64,000 bases of DNA from Gordionus sp. m RMFG-2023 (taxonomy: Eukaryota; Nematomorpha; Gordioida; Chordodea; Parachordodidae), in contig NC_088776.1 in assembly GCF_954871325.1 (NCBI RefSeq), forward strand, positions 5,215,985-5,279,984, in the 5' to 3' direction. The translations under genes and the position numbers were made by a program. Shown here one piece after another: positions 1-12,499 of this stretch. Within the stretch, counting starts at the first letter, position 1. Every line of letters begins with the position of its first letter. The notes under the pieces were generated by a model, which saw only the letters and a list, made by a program, of their open reading frames with translations, was not told the DNA's origin and did no database searches.

Positions 1-2921
1 CTTAGAGAATCAAGTATGTTTCATCATTTTCCCTTATTTATTATAAAAATTAAAACAAGATTCAGTGAAAGATTTAGATAGTAAATCAACTCACTAACCA
101 CTCAGGGATATTTTTTTAATTTGTATATATTTTAAAAATTAGACCTTGTAACATATAGAATGAAGATGCAAAAGAGTATTTGTATGTAATTTATTTATAA
201 TAGAAACAATAAATAATCAATAAATTTTTGTAGGGAATAAAAATCTAAATTTATGTTTAGAATAAGGGTCAATAAATTTATGTCCAGAATAAGAGCAATA
301 AATTTAGGTTTAGAATATGAATAAATAAATTTATGTTTAGATTTGTAGTTTTGTTATATATTATTAAAATTACGATTATTTAAGAGTGTTAATGGGCTTT
401 GCTAAATCCTAAATTACTTTTCAGTACTAATGCATCATTATAAATTATAATTGATATTTTATTTTTGGTAATTATAGGGATGACTTATCCAAAAGCATAA
501 TATTCGTGCTTATGAATATTATAACAGACAAAATTTTAAAAAACATTTAGACCTCAAGAGAACTAAGGAATTAAAAATTTTATATTTTGACCCCTCCCCC
601 TTTTTTGGAAATAATAACTATTTTTAATTTAAAAAAGAATCCTTTAAAATTATTTATTCTTCGTAAGTAGGCTTTTTATATTTTATAAGTAAAAATTTGT
701 AAACTCAAGATATATAAACCACATTATCAATACCCTTATTATTTTTTTAAATAAAAAATACAAATATATATACAAATTGAGTAACAAATAATGGGAAAAC
801 AAATTGTATAAAATATTCTTCTCGTAAATTTAAACGTTAACATCCCATTAATACCCACATAGGCATTGTTTCAACGTTGTCGTTGACATTTAGTTACTTT
901 TCTTAGTAATAATGGCTTCGACCCTAGAAAAAATACGCTTGCAAACTATGGACGTAGTTTGTTAGGATAATTAACCTTTGGATATTGTGGAGAGGTTTGG
1001 AAGACGTTTCGAGTCTCTAGATCACCAATCTATTATATCAACGAATGATAGAGCTACCGGATCCGCTAAGCATTTTTTATTTCTGCAGGAGCTAGATTTG
1101 ATATAATGTAACAGTTCCTAAATATAAAATTAACTAATTATTACATCGTCATATCGATTGTAAAACCGTTTTCCTTGCAACCATAAACTTTAGTAATTTT
1201 TTTAATATATTATAAACGCATGGTGTCTATATTTATAAATGTTTAATAAATATTCATATTAACACCAATAACTATTATAATTTATGTTTAATTTAACATA
1301 ATATTTAAATTTATTCTCTCCAATAAAGTTTCAAAAATGTTAGATAGGAGGTTTTATAATGAGTATGCTATATAAATATTTATATTCTTACATCATTGTA
1401 GATACTAACAGGCATGATTCATTATTTTCCTCCTTTTCGAATTCATATTTTATAGTTTTAATTCTTATAAAGGGAACAAAATTAATATATGTTGAAACAT
1501 TAACCTACATGTACTGTAAATAAGCATTACATATTGACTTGAACTTCATAATTAATACTTGCCAAAGTTAGACAAACTTTCTAATATTTTATCATTAAAC
1601 AGAAAAGATAAAAAAATTTCTATAAGAATCGTAAAATAATAAGATTAAAAAATATTTTGAAATTGGGGAAACCCCTTAGATGTAATTTATTAGAATCACT
1701 ATTCAAGTCTAATGAAATATTTAAAAAAAGTGATTGATAAATATAAATATTAATAACTCATAAGAGAATATATTTTGGCGTAACCCATATATAAATTTCG
1801 CCAGTTAGGATTAAGGTTTAACTAATGAGCTCAATGATTAATATATTAAGCATGTACCTTATCGCGTTCCTTGAGACCTGTAGAAGAAGCTTAGAAAAGG
1901 ATGGAAGGATATTCCAATAAAACCAAATGTAAGTTAATTAATCATTATATAACACGTATCATTAATCATTATATGACACGTATTTCAAGAATTGCAGTTC
2001 AAATGATTGATTTCAGATTTAAAATTATTACATATTTCACTATAAAATCTAAATACAACTCATAATAATAAGATTGGTTGTATAAAATCAGGCATAAGTC
2101 TTACAAATATAATTTAAATAAATAAATTAAAAGAATAAATTTTTATAACAATTAAATTTCATTAATTTAGAAGTTTAGCGCAAATAAATTTTTTTTCTAT
2201 AAAATTTGCACCAACAATTTTTTTTCAAGGATAACAATAAAAATCGTATTTCAGTAAACATTCTTTTACAATTAAATTGCATAAATTATAATATATATAT
2301 TGATAGGCACAATTAGTGTTATTAATTAGTCGAGTTCATTCGATCCCCACTCAATGTCGTTAGTCGACTAACTTTACAACTCGAGTCGAAATCTAAGAAC
2401 TAATATTAAAGCATTTAACCATTTCCTATAACTACTTGTTCAAATGAAAAATTATTATTTACTATACAAAACTATTTAATACAACCTTGGCCCATGGACT
2501 AGCTTTTAAATATATATAGCTATCATTTCTACACCAGATGATGTCATAAAATAATGATTAAATAATATACAAACATAAAATGTGACCATTTTTTACATAA
2601 AATTAATTTATAATAGTTTTTTTTTAGCAATAGCAAACTATATGATTAGTTTTAACGCCATCTCTTTAAACGCTTTAAACTGAGAAACAGCTGTTATATT
2701 GTCAAGTTTAGGAAAACGTAAGAAAATGTAAGCACCTTTAATAAAAATAATTTCAATACGTTTAAATTTGATGGTATACATTCGTATATATTTATTATGA
2801 TACTATCTAAAGACTAGTCATATAAAATTTATAAATATAAATAACTAATAATTTATAAAACTAGAAATATCACAGGTTTAGTGTTAAAAAATAAATGCAT
2901 TTAGTAAATCAATATATTATA
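1..2921. other. Intergenic, AT-rich, no supported gene
   Basis: Downstream of cyclin E. A degenerate tandem repeat of about 30 bp (AATAAATTTATGTTTAGA) lies at 230-350, and a duplicated 24-mer around TAATCATTATATAACACG at 1934-1984. The only coding-like stretch is 912-953 (+), fourteen codons beginning MASTLEKIRL with a possible GT donor; no matching second exon was found. Confidence 0.5.
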
Positions 2922-5900
2922 TTATTTTTCATATTTTATCTTTTTTGAGCTCATTGGTGGTGTTAATAAATTATTTATGGACATGCTATTTTCTATATTT
3001 TTAAGAGGAGTTTCAGAAGTACAAAAAGTTTCTTCAATGAATTTACTTTCTGATGTATTTTTGGAATTTATCAATTGTGCCTGATGCTATACATTCATAG
3101 TCTACAGTTTATAATAATTATAAGTTACCAATAAATCAAGTTTTATAGTATGAATATGAATGTGTGGTTTTTCTAATTCAGGAATAAAGTCAATTGTTGC
3201 TATTGTTGATACATATTGATTAGATTTAATTATTACATCTACATAACCATATAACCATTTCATACAAAATTGTAAATCTTCATATTCATAGCCTTAATAA
3301 AAAAAAAATTAAATCATAATTAGTAAATTTTATTATACCTGTCACATCTTTAATAAAGTGATTTGGTATAAAAAATGATATGGCAGTTGCTGCAATGAGA
3401 GAATATTTATACGATAAAGATTTGATATCCACTGTACATAAATCTATAATCTTATTAAATAAAATTGTTTTCAGACATTATAAAAAAAACTTTGAGTGCA
3501 AATATAAAATTTTAGAGCTGGATACTTTGATAAACCCAGATAATTAAATTTTGATGACTATTAAATTAAGTATTAGGTACAAATAAATTTTATTAAAAAT
3601 CAGCCAGATATAAGTTTATAAAAAAAATTACTTAATAAATATTTTTATATAAAGCTTAGCCTAGTATTTTAAAAATTTCTTTATTTTTAATAATTTTGCA
3701 AATTGTTTCCATAAGAAACAATCTCATGATTTAGCCCATAAAGTCCATTTTTTATATATAAAATTTATATATATATATTTTTAAATATAATTTTTAATAT
3801 ATTCATATTTGCTTTTTTAGAATATATTTTATATCGTATATTATTCTTAGTTATAAATTAAAATCATTTGAAATTTTCTATTTTAAAAAATATGGTAATA
3901 AATGTTAGCTATCGAATTAGGTTGAGCAGCAGGTTTTTATACCTTCAAAAAATGCATTTGAATGAATTAGAGATAAATCTGGATCTTTTTTATTTCAGAC
4001 TCACACATTCTTTCTTTCACTAAAAAATTCACACATGATGTTAAAATATTCAGCTCTACCCATCTTACAAAAGGCAAAATTTTTTATTAAGCCTAAAAAT
4101 TCTTGAGCTATTTTCAAAAATGTTATAATTCTGTCTTATTTTTATAATTTTACATGAAATATAATTGTTTTATACATCTTTACAGTAATAATTTACTAAT
4201 CAAGTTAAGTTAAATTTATAAATCAAAATATTTAAATTTAAAGGATGAAGATAAAATGCCAATATTCTTTTTTTATATTTAGTTGCATTGGTTTTTCCTC
4301 CAGTAAGCAATTATTGGTTATAGATAATAATTGCTCACTGTAAAGAAAACTAATTAATTGGAGCTAGAAAATAATTTACTGGTTAATTGTATCAAAATAC
4401 ATTTTTTGGTATATTCAAATTTCATTATTTTAATAAAATGTTAATGGAAAATATTGTTAATTTGTTTTTAAAAAGGATCTTATTTTATAAATTACAAAAT
4501 GGATATTGTGGAAATCATATATAAATGAAAATCATAATGAAAAGTAAATATAAATTTGTATGACTCAATATTTTAGCCAGAAGAACATTGCCCTAAGTAT
4601 CGAGATTTCGGTAATAGATGTCCAAACCTTTGTTCCTTCTACAAACAAAATCTGGCTTGCCTAACATTATTCTAGATAAAATACTGAGTTAGCCTTTTTT
4701 AAAAATCGGCTCAAAATGAGAACAACACTACTCTAGATATTACACTTGAAATCTTGTTAACATTACACCAAACCACATTGTTTTTTTTATAAAATATTTT
4801 TAAAACCCAATTGTAATGTAAATTCATTTACAATAACTAATTAAAAAATAGGATAGGATATGTCTTTGTTCCTCATAGAAAAATTATAATGGGCTATAGG
4901 CAGGGTTGCCAGATATTATTCACTTGAAAACGTGAGTTTTTCTTTTAATGGTTTTAAAAAAAAATTTTTGAATAAATATCTTAATTTTATTATAAACTTG
5001 TAGAATAATTAAAATTAAGTAACAAAATAAACAAATATAAATCTGTACTATTTAATTTTTTAGATATCTTAAATTATGCTAATCATTTAAAATTCATAAA
5101 TATATTTTGAAATCCATTATCAACAAGTTAGAAAGTATTTATAACTTTTTTGTTCTGTTTTTTTTGAGATTTTATTATAACAATTTGGATATGGTTCAGA
5201 GAATTCATGGTTTCAGTTTAGTTTGGTTTAACTCACTAGTAAGTGCAAAGTCCTCATATGTTATCAGGGTAAAAGTTGTCATTGGAAGAATAGCATATTG
5301 AAAATGTTTATAAATATCTTAAATTATAGATTTTCAAGGTCCTGCTCATTTTGGTCCATAAAAAATTTTTTAAAATTTTCTTAGTCCATAAAAGCCAGGC
5401 CAGGCTTATTATAAAATGTCTGAGCCAAAATTGTTAAAATTTTTTAATCTTCATATTTCAGCATTATTTAATGCTCCTTGCTCCTCAATATCTATCTATT
5501 TTTTTGTGCCTGCTAACTGTATTGTGTATTTGTAATTTAATATAACTGATTTATTTTTGAATTGTAGATTTAAAATAAAGAAATCAAATTTTTAAGATAA
5601 CTCAGATAATTGCAGGGCCCTGTCTGATTTTAAGTCGATTTTTCAAAATGGCGAACTCAATAATTCATCCTTAAAAATATTACGCAAGCCTAAAGGTTTT
5701 GTTCATAGAAGGAAAAAAGCTCTATACATATTAACGAAATCTCTAGGCTTAGGTAATATTTTTCCGACTAAAATATTGAGTTAGCCGTTTTTCAAATCGG
5801 CTCAAAAGTTTGGACCAATTTTTAGTACAAATCCAGATATTATTCACTTGAAAACGTGAGTTTTTCTTTTAATGGGGGGCTTCGCCCGCCATACCCCTAA

Positions 5901-8900
5901 TTTATTCTTCACAATTCGTTCAAAAAGACCGTAATTTTTCTCAAATATGATATTGAGAGTATAGTAATAAAATGCTATAATGAATTTAGCAACTCGACAA
6001 AAAGAGTTACAATTTTAAAAGAATTGGTAGAATGGTGCGATTTAGAATGGTCAGAATTACTTTGCCATGTTCCAACATGCTGGCTTACATTAATCCCAGC
6101 AATGCGGATGCTTAAGTATTTTCAACCCCTTAAAGAATATTTTTTATCATTATTAGTAACCCCACCAATTTTGAAAATATTTTTTGAAGATGATTTTGCA
6201 GAGGCCTATTTAGGTGTTGTTGTTCTTAATGTTGGCACTTTAGTTAATAACATAAATTTACAATTGCAATCTGAAGATGTATTAGCAATATATATACATG
6301 ATCTTATCCTAAAATTAAAGAATTCATTAAATTTAAAAATTCAACAAAATTTTTATGGGAGCATTTCTAAAAAATTTTTACAACATATTGAGTTAGCCTT
6401 TTTTCAAAATCGGCTCAAAACGAGACATTTAATAAAACTAGTTTGGACCAATTTTTAGTACAAATCCAGATATTATTCACTTGAAAACGTGAGTTTTTCT
6501 TTTAATGGGGGGCTTCGCTTCCCATACCCCCCAATTTGTGGGCCTTCTGTCAGGGATGTTGATATAACATACTAATCTATGTTAATATATTATATTTAAA
6601 AAAATTTTAAGACAATGAAAATTCAACTTCTTTATTGATTTACTAATCTTATTATAATGTATAATTTTCCATGTTATAAATATCGCATAATATTAATTAT
6701 TATATTTTATAGATGATTTTAAAAGAGGTAATAAAGAGTTCCCATCAACACTGTGGAGATAAGCTGAGAACTCTTTACATGAATAATTAAAATTTTGTTT
6801 CACCATAAGTTCCGCATCCAATGTTGATAAATGTAATCGATTGTGTTCTTTTCTCCAAGCAGTATTCATTAAACTGAATATTATCTCGGATGAAGCATTT
6901 GAATGCGGAATAGAAAATATAAAATCGCATATTTTCTCTAACAAGGGTAAATTTTTATTAAAGAGGAATTCCATCTATTTTTCTTGGACATTCATAGGAT
7001 TGTTTTTTGATAATTTTTCTTCATAATATGAATAAAATTGGGAATATTCCTCAAAGAGAATATCTATATCTATATCTGGTATTTTATAATTAATAATAAT
7101 TTTTTTGTAATTGCTCAAATGCTGGACATTTATCCAATGTGATAGGGCTATGATATTTCCCTATATTATCTATTATATCATAATGTTTTTCTACATAATC
7201 TATAATGATTCATTATTGAAATTTATTGCCTTTTCTACATCATTATTTTGTTGTAAAATATTTTTAGAAATGCTCCCATAAAAATCTTGTTGAATTTTTA
7301 AATTTAATGAATTCTTTAATTTTAGGATAAGATCATGTGTATATATTGCTAATACATCTTCAGATTGCAATTGTAAATTTATGTTATTAACTAAGGTGCC
7401 AACATTAAGAACAACACCTAAATAGGCCTCTGCAAAATCATCTTCAAAAAATATTTTCAAAATTCATGGGGTTACTGATAATGATAAAAAATATTCTTTA
7501 AGGGGTTGAAAATACTTAAGCATCTGCATTGCTGGGATTAATGTAAGCCAGCGTGTTGGAACATGGCGAAGTAATTCTGACCATTCTAAATCGCACCATT
7601 CTACCAATTCTTTTAAAATTGTAACTCTTTTTGTCGAGTTGCTAAATTCATTATAGCATTTTATTACTATACTCTCAATATCATATTTGAGAAAAATTAC
7701 GGCCTTTTTGAACGAATTGTGAAGAATAAATTAGGAAAAACTCTTTTCAAGTGAATAATATCTGGATTTGTACTAAAAATTGGTCCAAACTAGTTTTATT
7801 AAATGTCTCGTTTTGAGCCGATTTTGAAAAACGGCTAACTCAATATTTTAGTCAGAAAAATATTACCTAAGCCTAGAGATTTCGTTAATATGTATAGACC
7901 TTTTTTCCTTCTATGAACAAAACTTTAGGCTTACGTAATATTTTTAAGGATGAATTATTGAGTTAGCCATTTTGAAAAATTGACTTAAAACACAATACAG
8001 ATAGCAGACACAAAAAAATAGATAGATATTGAGGAAAGGAGCATTAAATAACACTGAAAAAAGTAGACATACATATTAAAAATATGAAAATCAAAAAATT
8101 TTAACAATTTTGACTCAGACATTTTATAACAAGCCTGGCCTGGCTTTTATGGGCTGGGAAAATTTTAAAAAAATTTTTATGGACCAAAATGAGCAGGACT
8201 TTGAAAATCTCTAATTTAAGATATTTATAAACATTTTCAATATACTTTTCTTCCAATGACAACTTTTACTCTGATAACATGAAGATTTTGCACTTATTAG
8301 GGAGTTAAACCAAACTAAACTGAAACCAAGAATTCTCTGAACCATATCCAAATTTTTATAATAAAATCTCAAAAAAAAACAGAACAAAAAACTTATAAAT
8401 ACTTTCTAACTTGTTAATAATGGTTTTCAAAATATATTTATGAATTTTAAATGATTAGTATAATTTTAAATATCTAAAAAATTAAATAGTACAGATTTAT
8501 ATTTGATTATTTTGATACTTAATTTTAATTATTCTACAAGTTTTTAATAAAATTAAGAAATTTATTCAATTTTTTTTTTAAAATATATATATAATGTTAG
8601 TATGGGTCATTAAATATAATTCACAATCTATAGCTTATGAAAAGATAATGAACAAACATTAATTCCCAAACTGGAACAAAATGATATAAATCTTTTCAAA
8701 AATAATTAGAATGAAGCACAACTATTTTAAAAATAGCTAGATAGATAGTTCTGCATTCTAAAGGCAAATTAAGGACAGAAAGGTTCTAGGAAAAAGCAAC
8801 TAAGGCAAAAAGACACTGTAGAAAAAAACTAGAAGGTAGTTCAAAATTCTAGAATTGAAATATGAATAGAAAGGTTCTAGGAAGAAGCAACTAAGGCAAA

Positions 8901-10915
8901 AAGACACTGTAGAAAAAAACTAGAAGATAGTTCAAAATTCTAGAATTGAATAGAAAGGTTATGGACAAATGCAACTTAGATAAAAAGTCACTAGACAATA
9001 ATAAAATTTTTTTTAAAAGTTTAATATTTTTAAAATTATCTTATTATTCAAATATCTAAAATTGTATATTTTTGTCTAAATTTTTTCCTAATTTTATTTA
9101 AAAAAAATTGGGAAGGTGTTGATCTATACCAAAGGCAACAATAGTCATTTTCCATATTCAGGAATGTAATTTTGCGATTATTGATTCCTTGCCCAGATTG
9201 AGCTTTAAAACCTGTTCAAAGTCTCAGTTACTAGGGTTTAGATGAGAAAATTATAATTAGAATTTAATTTAGTGATAAGGAGAATGTAATTAGTGATTTT
9301 TAATTCATTTAACTTCATAAAAATGTGTTTCGAATATATTTCTTAACTGAAAAAATTTGGGCTGAAAAAAATTGATTTAGAGGGCTTCTTTCCAACTCTT
9401 TTTAACTTACGTTAAATGTTTCATATTTTATTTTTCAACTCTTTTTAACTTACGTTAAATGTTTCATATTTTATTTTTTACAGCATTTTTATTTATAAAT
9501 CTATTTAATTTTTTTTAAATATAATGTTTAAATCATAAGAATTGCAAAATTTTTTCAAAAAACCACCTAAAATCTAGACTTAGTTCCTATTTTTAGCTAG
9601 CTAAGTTGTCTGGTTCCTATTATAATATTTTTTTAAGCCAACACATTTTTTAAAAAATAATACCATTTTACACTATATTCTAGGGTAGATTATGTGGGTT
9701 TGTAGTTTTTGAAGTATTTAAGGTAATTATTTTTAAAATAAAATAAAAAATTATATTATGTTTATTTTAGATTTCTATTTATTAATACATCATACAATTT
9801 TTATAAAATATTTACTTGAGCAATTTGAATGTATGAGTATGTGGAACATGATTTGATATTTTCAAACAATTTCTCATTGTTTGGCTGTTGTTTTAAAAAT
9901 ATTTTATGGGATAATATTTGGAAATAGAGGCCTAACCAATCAATGCATGTCATTATATTGATTTCCCAATTTAGCACCTTAAAATTATATTAATTTTTAT
10001 ATACTATTTATTATACATTTTACCTGTAAGGAATATAATTCTTGTAATAAGATATCTTCTTGTAAACAGGCATGGTCCGTAAAATAAGCTAACATTTTAA
10101 GCCTTGGAGGATAAATTTCCTGTTTAACAGTTATATATAACAAAAAAAATGTATTATGATTTGAAACTTGAATTTTTGCAGCTATAAATAAGCTTGTTAT
10201 GCCTATGAGTTGCAATATATTTCTTTTAATATTAAATTCTCTGTAAATATAGGTATTTACTAAATGCAAAGTTAAATGGTAGGTGACTCTTTTCAGGTTC
10301 ATGACCCCACATACCTTAATATGTTTTAAAATTTTTATTTATTATTTTATAAATTACTTCACTCAGCCAATCAAATAAAACTTGTAACATGTGATTATTG
10401 AGATCTGGATGATTGTTTAACAAATTGGCCTTTGATTCTAATCTATTTTCACTTTCTTTTAGTAATTTCCATAACTAAATGTTATAAAAAAAACAAATCA
10501 GTAATTCATTTAAGAACAAATGATTTTTAATAATACATTATGATTATCTGCCCAATTTAGTTTGGGTATAGGATTATTATCAGCTTTTTGATATTTGATT
10601 GGAGAAAATAAATGACTCTTTTCCTGAGGTAAAAATTTCAATGATTTGCAGGCTTTACCCTCTGAACTTCTTAAGATATTGTGTTGACTACTTTTCTAAT
10701 ATTTATTAATTAAGAAAAATGAATGTCATTACTTTTTCATAACTATTTATGTTTTTTAAAAAAATGGGTATATTGAGGCTTACTTTGAAAACAGGGCTTG
10801 TATCTATTTTGAGCGATTGTACGTTTTTTTGGTGATTGTAAATTTCGTTATCCAATTTGTTGGTTGCATTGTTGTACAAATCTTGCTGTATTTCCGCATT
10901 TTTTGCTTTCGACAT
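2922..10915 (-). CDS. CCNE: Cyclin E, G1/S cyclin (complete, 9 exons, 417 aa)
   Basis: Regulatory subunit of CDK2 that drives S-phase entry in the nucleus. Exons in order: 10784-10915, 10537-10695, 10358-10474, 10168-10314, 10024-10119, 9816-9977, 3339-3450, 3129-3292, 2922-3086. All junctions are GT-AG and keep frame, giving 417 codons; human cyclin E1 is about 410. Family matches run in order: NPIPKLNWAD before the box (human SPLPVLSWAN), DWLSEVC, LQLIGITSLFIAAK, EIYPPRLK, then ALNW-type and QIAQIIDLC of the second cyclin fold, GYEYEDLQFCMKW, and the tail LLTPPMSSKK. T405 and S409 match the human T380/S384 Fbw7 degron. The start ATG at 10915 opens a lysine-rich N-terminus like that of other E cyclins, but it is the least certain part. 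Introns are 88, 62, 43, 48, 46, 6365, 46 and 42 nt; the giant one carries a hAT foldback. Cyclin A and B are ruled out by the tail and by the EIYPPRLK region. Seen: motifs and splice sites. Inferred: function. Confidence 0.94.
4563..4752. repeat. hAT-type MITE copy (TAGTGTTG family), ends worn
   Basis: It shares the family core: CTCAATATTTTAGCCAGAA, the ATCGAGATTTCGGTAATAG block, TTTGTTCCTTCTAC, and the inverse arm ending GAACAACACTA. The left terminal inverted repeat is missing. It lies in cyclin E intron 6. Confidence 0.65.
6024..6458 (+). pseudogene. Inverted duplicate of the hAT transposase middle region
   Basis: This 144-codon stretch repeats, on the opposite strand and with a few differences, the transposase middle found at 7200-7620. 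It shares VEWCDLEWSELL, a WLTLIPAM motif, FFEDDFAEAYLGVV and the following helix. It ends where the copied arm runs into MITE-like sequence ending in a GTTTGGACC block. It has no start or end domain of its own and is part of the foldback arm, not a gene. Confidence 0.75.
6693..7730 (-). pseudogene. Broken hAT transposase, RNase-H-like middle and C-terminal dimerisation region
   Basis: Three open stretches line up with hAT transposases. About 7730-7470 gives the WCDLEWSELL and TRWLTLIPA region. Positions 7460-7200 give FFEDDFAEAYLGVV and helix-rich sequence. Positions 6974-6693 give the dimerisation domain, with SNASSEIIFSLMNTAWR matching the family SxxSERxFS pattern, followed by LDAELMVKQNF. 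Stops and a frame change lie between them (one stop near 7470, several between 7200 and 6980), so no protein of normal length (about 600 residues) can be made. The N-terminal BED zinc finger is not visible. This is a plain DNA transposon remnant. Confidence 0.78.
8760..8965. repeat. Tandem repeat, about 95-bp unit, roughly two and a half copies
   Basis: The unit begins AGAAAGGTTCTAGG and runs through AAGACACTGTAG to TTCTAGAATTGAA. Two copies are almost identical and a third is partial. It lies in cyclin E intron 6 just outside the hAT foldback. Confidence 0.8.
9387..9480. repeat. Perfect tandem duplication, about 46-bp unit
   Basis: Two copies of a unit starting CAACTCTTTTTAACTTACG and ending in TTTCATATTTTATTTTT, in cyclin E intron 6. 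They are essentially identical, so the duplication is recent. Confidence 0.85.
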
Positions 10916-12499
10916 CTCTATATAATGCCGTAATTTGAAGCAATTTTCTCTATTTTATAATATAAAACTGACTATTTTACATATTTTAGTAAGAATTTAT
11001 ACTTTTCAAGCTTATCCATTTCTAAATATCTCATAAATTTAAATTTTCTTTTTTCAAATTTTCCCACCTAGCTTTTGTTTAAAAATTATCTTTTAAATCT
11101 TAAATATAAAAATACATTTCTGTGTTATATATTATATTAAAAATAATCTCTTTAAAAAATATAAATTTTATTTATTTTTTTTCAATTTGGTAAAAAGCGC
11201 CAAGAAAAAAAAACCTAATAATTTTATAATTATTTTCGCGCGGTGGCAAAAATATTTTTTGATTTTCATATGGATTGATGTTGTAATTGAAGTGTTAAAT
11301 ATTTATTTTGTTTTTCAAAATAAATATTTTTATATAATATTTAAAGAATAATTATATATTAAAGAGCATTAAATATTTGTGATTTCGAATATATAAAAAT
11401 TTTGCAAGTAACATTCTATAAATAATATAATTTATTAATTAATGATAAAATAATTTTATAAAAATCATTTCTAATAATATAATGGAGTTTACATTCGAAT
11501 CATATATGCATATATAAATTTGTATTTTTACATAATAATTTAGCATTTAATACATAAGCGTAGCCAGGTTTTGCTAAGTGGGGGGGGGGGGGGGCACTAA
11601 TAGTTGGGGGTTTCCTCCATATATTTAATTAAGGTTAATTTATTGTAGGGGGTTTTCACTTTTTCTTTTTTAAAAATATTTTTTTAATTATAAATTTATT
11701 AATTTTCCTTTCATTTTCTTGTTTATTTATTTATAGTAGTATACCGTACACATGTTTTAGGGTGGAAGCTACTTAGGGGGAAATTTGAATTATCTTCAAA
11801 TAATATTCATAAGAACAGTCAAATTTCCGAAGGAGAAAATTTTCTTCATCATCAATAGATATTTATTTGTTATTCCTAGCCTAGATCTTGAGGCGTGAAA
11901 GAGTTTAAATTTGAATTTTTTTGTGTTGGCTTATAATTTTTTAATAACTGTTATTTTTTTAAGGAGGATAGGGGTAGATTCAAATTTTCTGTTTACGCTT
12001 AAGGAATATACCATTTCTCGCGACTTATGAGTTTTTTAATTTGTACAATTTTCATAAAATAAACATTGTTCATTTTTTGAAGAACCGATTATACAACATG
12101 GCGAAAATTTCAATGTGAAACAATGCCTTGACAATTACTTTTATGTACAAATTGAATATTTCACAGTGAAGATATCTCCTTAATTCAACCTTAAAATGAT
12201 TATTATTAAAATTTAATAAAAATATTTAGTATTAATAAATAAAATGTATGTATTTGTTAGTTTATATTTTAAAAATACACCATTAAAAAAAGGCATCAGA
12301 AATATATCTATTTTTTAAAATGAAATTTATATCAACATTGGCAAGCCCTTTTAGAATTCTATCGGACATTTTAAAAACTGATGCTGGGTACCTACGGATA
12401 TAAGGTCTCGCGCCCTTATTTATTTTATTATGATTGAATTTTATTTTATAACTAATTTTATTATTTCTAAATATTTTGTTTCTCAGGTAAATATTTGAT
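10916..12499. other. Divergent intergenic region between cyclin E and the sulfotransferase, with a poly-G repeat element
   Basis: Presumably holds both promoters, since cyclin E reads left and the sulfotransferase right. About 11555-12010 is a decayed repeat with a 14-base G run at 11580, a CGTAGCCAGG-like left edge and the block AATATTCATAAGAACAG, which recurs near 15715 and inverted near 26060. A minus-strand stretch at 12290-12420 reads RPYIRRYPASVFKM, but I could not extend it to a gene. Confidence 0.45.

Larger units (their letters stand above)
4901..8590 (-). mobile_element. hAT-superfamily DNA transposon rearranged as a foldback inside cyclin E intron 6
   Basis: Two arms of about 1.35-1.4 kb (roughly 4961-6385 and 7240-8578) are near-identical inverted copies around a centre of about 850 bp. 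The left end begins CAGGGTTGCCAGAT, a typical hAT terminus; I did not find the matching complement at the right edge. The motif CCAGATATTATTCACTTG recurs at 4911, 5832 and 6467, and inverted near 7760, which marks internal junctions. Each arm also carries a copy of the TAGTGTTG MITE family (about 5630-5830 and 7770-7985), so that MITE was present before the arms were duplicated. The minus-strand transposase reads from about 7730 to 6693; the plus-strand arm repeats only its middle part. No 8-bp target duplication was found around the whole structure. Confidence 0.8.

Noticed and set aside
12290-12420. Minus-strand stretch RPYIRRYPASVFKM next to the sulfotransferase
   Set aside because: Only about 43 residues, no splice partners found on that strand; kept as a note only.
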